From assembly GCA_022560615.1 (NCBI GenBank), contig JADFSR010000015.1, positions 1-64,000 of the forward strand: DNA of 64,000 nt. Reading direction: 5' to 3'. This stretch comes from Gemmatimonadota bacterium. GTDB taxonomy: Bacteria; Gemmatimonadota; Gemmatimonadetes; Longimicrobiales; Gaopeijiaceae. Below the pieces are notes generated by a model. It was not told where the DNA came from, ran no database searches, and worked only from the letters and a program-made list of their open reading frames with translations. The position numbers and the translations under genes were made by a program. This document shows positions 58,071 through 64,000 of this stretch, piece by piece (positions within the stretch are counted from its first letter, which is position 1; every line of letters starts with the position of its first letter).

Positions 58071-58577
58071 CTACAGGATGCCGAAAATGTCGTAGGCAAC
58101 CTTGCCAGGCACCTGCTTGTTCTTGCCTATGCAAACGACATGGTTGAGCCAGTCGTATTTTTCCGACGCGGTCTGGAAGATGGGTCGTACTCTCCAATAC
58201 AGTCCGTTGTCTCCTCGCCGAACAACTCCGGTGTACGACATGTAGATGAGCGCACCGTCATCGGTTTCCAGAGTGATGCGCACGTCGAGACTGCTATGAC
58301 CCGATACCTGCGTAATCCAGTCGGCGCCTCCGGGATGTACGGTTCCCTTGATTCGTGGTCCGCTGAAGGTTCCACCGGTAACGGGCGCAATGCGGGTATG
58401 GCCGGCATCGAGTTGGGCGTCAACGTCGAGCACCAACTCGAAGAGAAACTCCGACTCGAGTTCGCTGGCAGGTGCCTGCGCAGATGCCATTTCACTAGCT
58501 CCTATCGCCGCTGCCAGAGCAATCGCGCCTATCTTGGCGAATTCCCGTCGGGATGGAGTTCTCCAGAAATCACTCAT
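58071..58577 (-). CDS. DUF3237 protein with Tat signal
   Basis: A 168-residue protein. ATG 58577 follows AGGAGCTCGACA. It starts with a Tat motif (SRREFAKIGAIALAAAIGASEMASAQ) and then a DUF3237 domain: ESEFLFELVLDVDAQLDAGHTRIAPVTGGTFSGPRIKGTVHPGGADW, GALIYMSYTGVVRRG, IFQTASEKYDWLNHVVCIGKN. DUF3237 forms a small beta barrel of unknown function. Export through Tat suggests folding with a ligand before export. It is last in a three-gene operon, ten bases after the small membrane protein. Confidence 0.85.
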   Translation of the reverse strand: MSDFWRTPSRREFAKIGAIALAAAIGASEMASAQAPASELESEFLFELVLDVDAQLDAGHTRIAPVTGGTFSGPRIKGTVHPGGADWITQVSGHSSLDVRITLETDDGALIYMSYTGVVRRGDNGLYWRVRPIFQTASEKYDWLNHVVCIGKNKQVPGKVAYDIFGIL

Positions 58578-58587
58578 TGTCGAGCTC

Positions 58588-58719
58588 CTAGGAGGAGGCC
58601 GCGCTAGCGATCCAGCCCAACACCTTTCCGGAGAGGTACTCCGAAAGGCCGGGTATGAACAGCACACAGAGTACGGTGCAGAGCGCTACACCACCGAAAA
58701 TCAAGAGTAGCCGTTTCAC
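58588..58719 (-). CDS. 43-residue single-helix membrane protein
   Basis: GTG 58719 overlaps the TGA of the upstream gene (GTGA), and the TAG stop at 58588 is ten bases before the DUF3237 ATG. The product has a basic start VKRLL, a hydrophobic helix (LIFGGVALCTVLCVLFIPG) and a short amphipathic tail (LSEYLSGKVLGWIASAASS). The tight coupling on both sides is the evidence that it is a real gene. No family recognised; it may be a structural adaptor for its operon partners. Confidence 0.65.
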   Translation of the reverse strand: MKRLLLIFGGVALCTVLCVLFIPGLSEYLSGKVLGWIASAASS

Positions 58720-59258
58720 CTGGCGGCTCCGGTCATGCCTGAGCTACGAGGGGCCAGCTCGAAGAGCCAGGTCGACCCGGACTCTATCGCAGCGCGCGTT
58801 GCTGAAAATCGATACTTGCGGCCGAGCTCTGCCATCACGCCGTCCACGACCGCACCAGTCTTGATGCGCACGAGGGTGCGTTCATACCTCTTACCGTCGA
58901 TGCGAACGATCGCCCGGCCATCTCGTTCCGCTTCGATCGGCCATTTTTTCCACATGCGTCCGATACGGTTGCCCATGTACCCGGACACGACGTAGGCCTT
59001 GCTTTCGTAGTCGGCGATCCAAATCAATCGGGACCGGGGAGGGTCGAGCAGCTGTAGCTCGATGGTTGCGATATCGTGTACGAAACTCCAATCGGGTTCC
59101 GGACCTGTTACTAACTCACCGGCAACGAGTGGACCACCCGCGAACACACCGGCTGGCCCGTCAGAACTACGCGCCGAGATCGCCAGAGTGGCGAGCGCGA
59201 CAATGGGGATCAGGATCAGGACACCGAGTACCACCAGCAGTCTTCGGACGATCTTCAT
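58716..59258 (-). CDS. Membrane-anchored protein of unknown function
   Basis: A 180-residue protein with an N-terminal membrane anchor (VVLGVLILIPIVALATLAISA) and a soluble domain: WSFVHDIATIELQLLDPPRSRLIWIADYESKAYVVSGYMG, WKKWPIEAERDGRAIVRIDGKRYERTLVRI. The split-barrel-like pattern and DPPRS wording recall a conserved hypothetical family of marine bacteria that I cannot name with confidence. It heads the operon with the 43-residue protein and the DUF3237 protein. Function unassigned. Confidence 0.75.
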   Translation of the reverse strand: MKIVRRLLVVLGVLILIPIVALATLAISARSSDGPAGVFAGGPLVAGELVTGPEPDWSFVHDIATIELQLLDPPRSRLIWIADYESKAYVVSGYMGNRIGRMWKKWPIEAERDGRAIVRIDGKRYERTLVRIKTGAVVDGVMAELGRKYRFSATRAAIESGSTWLFELAPRSSGMTGAAR

Positions 59259-59433
59259 AGTTCATACGCCCCCTGTGACCTCTTCCATGGCAAGGCCGAT
59301 TCATGCGAGCGTACCCGCTGTTCTCGAGCATGTCAATTCAGCTCCGCGGGCGCCTTGCGCGTCTCCTCCACGGGTGCAGAATACCGATCCGCGTTCCTAG
59401 CACGCTCGAAAGCCACTTCTCGAGAGATACGCC

Positions 59434-62400
59434 ATGAAGTCCATCGGCCGCCTGAAGCACGCCGGCACGCTCGCACTGATTTCCGTCTCCGCCCTACAGG
59501 CGCAGACACCGGATCTGGCCACGACGATCTCGCGCCTCGAGTACCGCGAGATCGGTCCGGCGCTGATGGGCGGGAGGATCGCCGACCTGGCCGTCGTCGA
59601 GTCTAGGCCCCAGACCTTCTACATCGGGGTCGCCACTGGCGGGGTCTGGAAGACCGAGAACCACGGTACGTCGTGGACCCCGCTCTTCGACGATCAAACG
59701 ACGAGCTCGATCGGCGATGTCACGGTCCATCAGGCGAACCCGAACCTGATCTGGGTCGGCACGGGTGAGCCGCAGAATCGGCAGTCGTCTCCGTGGGGCG
59801 ACGGCGTGTACAAGTCCACGGATGCCGGAAACACATGGACGCACATGGGCCTCGAGCGGACGAGGCACATTGGGCGCATCGTCATCCACCCGCGCGATCC
59901 GGACATCGTGTACGTCGCGGCGGTCGGTGATCTCTGGGGGCCGAATCCCGAGCGCGGGGTCTACAAGACGAGCGATGGTGGAGAGACGTGGGCCTTGGTC
60001 TTGCACGTCGACGAGCTCACCGGCGCGATCGATCTTGCGATGGACCCGGCGGATCCCAACACGCTGTTCGCGGCGATGTATCAGCGTCAGCGCACGGGGT
60101 GGGGTTTCAACGGGGGAGGCCCCGGCAGTGGGCTCTACCGCACGGTCGATGGCGGGGAGAGCTGGACCGAGCTGACCGACGGACTGCCGGAGGGCGACAA
60201 GGGTCGCATCGGCATCGACGTCTTCCGCCGGAACGGCAACGTGGTCTACGCGCTCGTCGAAGCGGACGCCCGGCGTCCCGGGCGTCGGGGCGGCGGGGGA
60301 GGAGGAGGGGCAGGTGGAGGCCGAGGCGGAGAAGGCAGCCGTGGCGGCATCTTCCGTTCCGTCGATCGAGGCACGACGTGGGAGAAGATGTCGGATACGA
60401 ACCCGCGGCCGATGTACTACTCCCAGGTGCGCATCGACCCGAGCAACGCGGACCGTATCTACGTGCTCGGTGGCTCTCTCATGATATCGGACGACGGGGG
60501 CCGAACCTTCCGGAGTGACGGAGCCGAGCAGATCCACGTCGACCACCACGCGCTCTGGATCGACCCCAACGACCCCGACCACCTCATCATCGGCAGCGAT
60601 GGCGGTGTGTCCGCGTCCTGGGACGGAGGCGCGTACTGGCGCATGTTCGACAACATCGCGCTCGGCCAGTTCTACACGGTCAGCTTCGATATGCGCGATC
60701 CGTACTACGTGTGCGGCGGCCTTCAGGACAACAACCCGTGGTGCGGCCCCTCGAACACGCGGGAATTCCACGGCATCCGCCATCAGGACTGGTACGAGAC
60801 CGCCTATGGCGACGGTTTCTGGACGGTCGTGGACCCGACGGACTCCACCATCGTCTTCTCCGAGAGCCAGGGCGGAAACATGAACCGGTACGACCTGGTC
60901 ACCGGCGAAAAGACGCCGATGCGACCGATTGTCGGGCCCCGCGAATACGGAGACACCACCAAGGCCTACCGATTCAACTGGAACGCCCCGCTTCTCATCT
61001 CGCGACACGACCCAGCGACGATCTACCTCGCTTCGAACTACCTCATGCGATCCCGCGATCGCGGAATGAGCTGGCAAGAGGTCGGAGGCGTCGACCTCAC
61101 AAAACAGATCGACCGCGACGAGCTCGCGATCATGGGCGTGCCGGGCGATCAGCCGATGATGTCCATGCACGACGGCACGTCCACGTACGGCAACATCACC
61201 ACGGTGGCAGAGTCGCGCTTCACGCCGGACGTGATCTATGTCGGGACCGACGACGGAAACGTGCAGGTCACAATGGACGGCGGTGACAGTTGGGAAAACG
61301 TCGTCGACAAGATTCCCGGGCTTCCCGAGCGGACGTACGTGAGTCGCTTGACCCCCTCAGCCCATGCCCCCGGTCGCGTGTACGCGACGTTCGACGGGCA
61401 CCGCAACAGTGACTTCGCGGCGTACGCGTACGTCAGTGAGGACTACGGCCAGCATTGGGAGTCGATCGCCGGAGACCTGCCCGGTGGCTGGTCTGTGAAC
61501 GTCATTACCGAGCACCACCTTGCCGAGAATCTTCTCTTCATTGGCAACGAGATTGGCGTCCAGCTCTCGATCGATCGTGGTGCGAGCTGGACTCCGCTCA
61601 AGAACAACCTTCCCGTCGTGCCGGTCGACGACATCGCCATCCATCCGCGCGAGAACGATCTCATTGTCGGAACGCACGGACGAAGCGTGTGGATCATGGC
61701 GGACCTGACGCCGCTCGAGCACCTCTCGACGACGATGATGGCCGAGGCTGGGCGGATATTCCCCGTCCGCAAGACGGTCATGTGGGCGCAGCGAGGAGAC
61801 TGGCCCTTCTACGGGGCGACGTATTCCGCGTCGAATCCGCCGCGCGCCACGCCGATCCGGTACTACCTGAGGGAGGCGGTCGAAGGTGAGCGCCCCACGG
61901 AGGGGAAGCACGACGATGCGGACGAGGAGCCACCGAACGAGGAGGGCTCGCCTGAAGCGTCTGACGGTACGCCCACGTTCGAGTTGACGATCACCGACGC
62001 GACCGGTGGCCACGTGCGCACGCTTGAAGCCCCTGCGGAAGCAGGGATCAACGAGGTTTTGTGGGATTGGCGACACGATCGTCCGTATGAGCCCGAGCCC
62101 GGTGCCGGCGGTGGTCGTGGGGGCGGCGGTGGCGGTGGCCGGGGAGGTGGCGGTGGCCGGGGAGGAGGGACGCCGCAAGGCCCAGTCGCACTTCCAGGCA
62201 CGTACACGATCAGCATGGAGGTCGGCGGTGAGACCTTTACGTCCACCGTCGAAATCGAGGCCGATCCGAGACGCCCGATGTCGCGGGCCGATCGCATGGT
62301 TCGCCAGGACGCGTTGATGAGCCTGCGGGAGTTGGCGAAGCCGCTGTACGAGGCGACTCAGGCTGCCGAGCGGCTGGATGAGCAGCTCTCAGAGGTCGGG

Positions 62401-62730
62401 GATCTACTCGAGGACCACGAGGGAGCGTCCGAGTCCATCACGGATGAGCTTTCCGCGATTCAGGAGGAGCTGAGCGAGATCTCGTCGGAGTTGGCAGAGG
62501 TCCGCAGGAACGCCGGTATAGCCGGCGCGATACAGCAGTCATCCACGCTGCCTACAGAGGATCAACTCTGGCAGGTCGACGCGGCGTGGGATGCCGTCCC
62601 GGGGCTGATCGAGAGGCTCAATGCGCTGATTACTGACCGGGTCCCGGAGTTCAACGCCTCGCTCGACGCAGAAGGAATTCGGCCCAGCCCCGGTGCTGCG
62701 CTCGAGGTCCCGCGGAGACGCGGAGGGTAG
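59434..62730 (+). CDS. Sortilin-like (VPS10/BNR) secreted beta-propeller, copy 2
   Basis: A 1098-residue exported protein with a signal ending SALQAQT. Propeller opening REIGPALMGGRIADLAVVESRPQTFYIGVATGGVWKTENHG matches copy 1 (QYRQVGPLQGGRVTTVTG). Asp-boxes include STDAGNTWTH, TSDGGETW, TVDGGESWTE, SVDRGTTWEK, TMDGGDSWEN and SIDRGASW. It then has the same beta-sandwich (GINEVLWDWRHDRPYEP) and a long C-terminal coiled-coil-like bundle (AAERLDEQLSEVGDLLEDHE ... ISSELAEVRRNAG). Two Gly-rich inserts are at 60288-60350 and 62103-62175. It is 17 bp before the next gene. Confidence 0.86.
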   Translation: MKSIGRLKHAGTLALISVSALQAQTPDLATTISRLEYREIGPALMGGRIADLAVVESRPQTFYIGVATGGVWKTENHGTSWTPLFDDQTTSSIGDVTVHQANPNLIWVGTGEPQNRQSSPWGDGVYKSTDAGNTWTHMGLERTRHIGRIVIHPRDPDIVYVAAVGDLWGPNPERGVYKTSDGGETWALVLHVDELTGAIDLAMDPADPNTLFAAMYQRQRTGWGFNGGGPGSGLYRTVDGGESWTELTDGLPEGDKGRIGIDVFRRNGNVVYALVEADARRPGRRGGGGGGGAGGGRGGEGSRGGIFRSVDRGTTWEKMSDTNPRPMYYSQVRIDPSNADRIYVLGGSLMISDDGGRTFRSDGAEQIHVDHHALWIDPNDPDHLIIGSDGGVSASWDGGAYWRMFDNIALGQFYTVSFDMRDPYYVCGGLQDNNPWCGPSNTREFHGIRHQDWYETAYGDGFWTVVDPTDSTIVFSESQGGNMNRYDLVTGEKTPMRPIVGPREYGDTTKAYRFNWNAPLLISRHDPATIYLASNYLMRSRDRGMSWQEVGGVDLTKQIDRDELAIMGVPGDQPMMSMHDGTSTYGNITTVAESRFTPDVIYVGTDDGNVQVTMDGGDSWENVVDKIPGLPERTYVSRLTPSAHAPGRVYATFDGHRNSDFAAYAYVSEDYGQHWESIAGDLPGGWSVNVITEHHLAENLLFIGNEIGVQLSIDRGASWTPLKNNLPVVPVDDIAIHPRENDLIVGTHGRSVWIMADLTPLEHLSTTMMAEAGRIFPVRKTVMWAQRGDWPFYGATYSASNPPRATPIRYYLREAVEGERPTEGKHDDADEEPPNEEGSPEASDGTPTFELTITDATGGHVRTLEAPAEAGINEVLWDWRHDRPYEPEPGAGGGRGGGGGGGRGGGGGRGGGTPQGPVALPGTYTISMEVGGETFTSTVEIEADPRRPMSRADRMVRQDALMSLRELAKPLYEATQAAERLDEQLSEVGDLLEDHEGASESITDELSAIQEELSEISSELAEVRRNAGIAGAIQQSSTLPTEDQLWQVDAAWDAVPGLIERLNALITDRVPEFNASLDAEGIRPSPGAALEVPRRRGG

Positions 62731-62747
62731 GCGCATACGGAGGAGGC

Positions 62748-63770
62748 ATGACGGTGCCCAAGATCCTCGAGCTCGATGACATCAAGCGCCTGATCGATCC
62801 CCGCCAGCTCATCCGGGAGATCGAGACCGGCTTCGTTCTCTATTCCGAAGGTCGGGTGGTCGTTCCGCCTGTTGGTTTCTTGCACTTCGACCAACCTCCC
62901 GGTGATGTGCATATCAAGTATGGATTCGTGACCGGTGACGACTTCTACGTTCTGAAGATGGCATCCGGGTTCTATGACAATCCTGAGCGGGACCTGCCGG
63001 TCAGCGACGGGCTGCTCCTGGTCTTCAGTCAAAAGACCGGGCAACTCGAGCTGATTCTCCTGGACGAGTGTTGGCTCACCGATATGCGCACCGCGGCGGC
63101 TGGGGCGGTAGCAGCCAAGCATCTGGCTGCAAGCGACATCCACCACATCGGGATCGTCGGCACCGGCGTACAGGCGAGGATGCAACTCGAAATGCTGAGG
63201 GATGTGGTCGACTGTCAGAGCTGCTTCATCTGGGGCAGAGATGCTGATAAGGCGCGAAGTATGATCGAGGATCTCCGAGCGAGAGAAGTCATCCAGGCTT
63301 GGGGATTGGATCTCAAAGTCGCGACGGACATCGATGAACTGGTTGGCCAGTGCAATCTCATCGTGACCACGACATCCGCCCGAGAGCCTTTGATTCGCGC
63401 CGATCAGATCCAGAAGGGAACGCATATCACCGCCATGGGATCCGATGATCACGGCAAACAGGAGTTGGAGGCCGGCGTCTTGGCGAAGGCCGATCGGGTC
63501 GTTGCGGACAGCGTTTCACAATGTGTCGATCACGGCGAATGCTTTCATGCGGTTCAAGAAGGTCAGCTCGACGAGGGTGCCATTCTCGAATTGGGCAACG
63601 TGATCAAGAACCCGGAAATCGGTCGAGCCAGCGAGGACCAGATCACCGTGGCGGACCTGACCGGAGTGGCGATCCAGGACATCCAGATCGCTAAAATGGT
63701 CGAGCATGCCGTGCGCTTGGCAGATCAGGCCAACACCCCCACCCCCACCCCCGGCTCAGGTCCGACATAA
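62748..63770 (+). CDS. Ornithine cyclodeaminase / mu-crystallin family protein
   Basis: A 340-residue NAD(P)-binding protein: dimer lobe RQLIREIETGFVLYSEGRVVVPP and KYGFVTGDDFYVLKMASGFYDNP with the active-site Lys, then Rossmann fold HIGIVGTGVQARMQLEML (GxGxxA variant) and TTSAREPLIRADQIQKGTHITAMGSDDHGKQEL. Family members are ornithine cyclodeaminases, alanine dehydrogenases, ketimine reductases and imino-acid enzymes, and the sequence does not distinguish these. GGAGG precedes the ATG. A Thr-Pro repeat (NTPTPTPGSGP) ends the protein. Probably co-transcribed with the sortilin-like gene. Confidence 0.87.
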   Translation: MTVPKILELDDIKRLIDPRQLIREIETGFVLYSEGRVVVPPVGFLHFDQPPGDVHIKYGFVTGDDFYVLKMASGFYDNPERDLPVSDGLLLVFSQKTGQLELILLDECWLTDMRTAAAGAVAAKHLAASDIHHIGIVGTGVQARMQLEMLRDVVDCQSCFIWGRDADKARSMIEDLRAREVIQAWGLDLKVATDIDELVGQCNLIVTTTSAREPLIRADQIQKGTHITAMGSDDHGKQELEAGVLAKADRVVADSVSQCVDHGECFHAVQEGQLDEGAILELGNVIKNPEIGRASEDQITVADLTGVAIQDIQIAKMVEHAVRLADQANTPTPTPGSGPT

Positions 63771-64000
63771 CGGGCACTAGGCCGAATGAGTTTGCCGACC
63801 GAGGCCTGCTGTCGATGACGGTGACCGCGGGTGGCAGGGCACCATCCACCTGCAGAGTCCACACATCCTCAAGTGTGCGCTCGCGGGCGAGCTGCGCGGC
63901 GGCGTACTGACGGTAGTGGAAAAAGCCCTGCTCGCCACGTACGCCAGCCAACTCGGTGTCGGCGACCGCAAGCCCCTTTAGCCCGGGAGGTGCAAGCCCG
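63691..64000 (-). pseudogene. Citrate-synthase-like N-terminal fragment, enters from the window end
   Basis: On the minus strand from 64000 the frame reads GLKGLAVADTELAGVRGEQG, then FFHYRQYAAAQLARERTLED and VWTLQVDGALP. This matches the start of citrate/2-methylcitrate synthases (VADTxLxxVxGxxGFxHYRQYxAxxLAxxRxxEDVWxLxxxGxLP). Homology ends at about 63832, and the frame then runs to a stop inside the convergent cyclodeaminase gene, so the catalytic domain is absent. The upstream start lies outside the window. Confidence 0.6.

Noticed and set aside
59494-61170. 558-residue minus-strand ORF opposite the second sortilin-like gene
   Set aside because: Antisense shadow with no recognisable domain; the plus-strand Asp-box repeats explain the sequence.

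Overview
This is a high-GC Gram-negative chromosome segment. No rRNA or housekeeping marker fixes the species. LptE, an LpxH-type hydrolase, HldE-type heptose chemistry and many lipoproteins and Tat or Sec exported enzymes show an outer membrane. The wording of the Ser/Thr-kinase fragments (RLNAALEGRY, EGGMATVYLA, KVALKVLK) and the secretome of sortilin-like propellers, PQQ enzymes, amidases and 1000-residue amidohydrolases resembles Gemmatimonadota. That placement is an inference. A tRNA-Sec gene shows the organism probably makes selenoproteins, although none is identifiable here.

Layout. 1-0.9 kb: a low-GC molybdopterin-oxidoreductase tail abutting a signal-peptide/kinase-C-lobe chimera. 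0.9-10.8 kb: ordinary chromosome, with deoC plus a two-domain ALDH16-type dehydrogenase, a PlsC-like acyltransferase, a DUF3179 lipoprotein with a barrel protein, selC, an LpxH-like gene, a DUF4292 lipoprotein and lptE. 10.9-18.4 kb: a nine-gene Mrp/Mbh-type cation/proton antiporter operon (E, F, G, MbhD/E, B, C and three NuoL/M/N-like subunits plus a small membrane protein) with no full-length MrpA. 18.4-20.6 kb: rfaE2-rph-rdgB-DUF971. 20.6-21.0 kb: a type IV pilin.

21-56 kb is an accessory region rich in exported catabolic enzymes: four PQQ quinoproteins, a molybdenum hydroxylase pair, two amidases, a TolB-propeller/PHP enzyme, a sortilin-like propeller, an S9 peptidase, a DMFase-like lipoprotein, a secreted triple-Rid protein, an NHL lipoprotein and an amidohydrolase pair. 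Its tightest unit is PQQ enzyme, Rid3, PQQ enzyme, NHL lipoprotein (44.8-51.3 kb). Its spacers are unusual. They hold at least four truncated kinase 5' ends (a fifth spacer keeps only the leader motif), two broken tRNA-Pro pieces, a repeated 19-mer and a DUF2442 pseudogene. A tRNA-Pro 5' half with its upstream leader at 27.06-27.19 kb is a diverged copy of the leader and 5' half of the intact tRNA-Pro(TGG) at 56.2 kb, so the two copies bracket 29 kb of the region.

56.3-64 kb: decaying genes (truncated PadR, frameshifted DUF1326, doubly broken DUF2182), a three-gene minus-strand operon with a previously untracked 43-residue membrane protein, a second sortilin-like protein, an ornithine cyclodeaminase/mu-crystallin family gene and a truncated citrate-synthase-like fragment at the window edge. 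No transposase, integrase or CRISPR array was seen.
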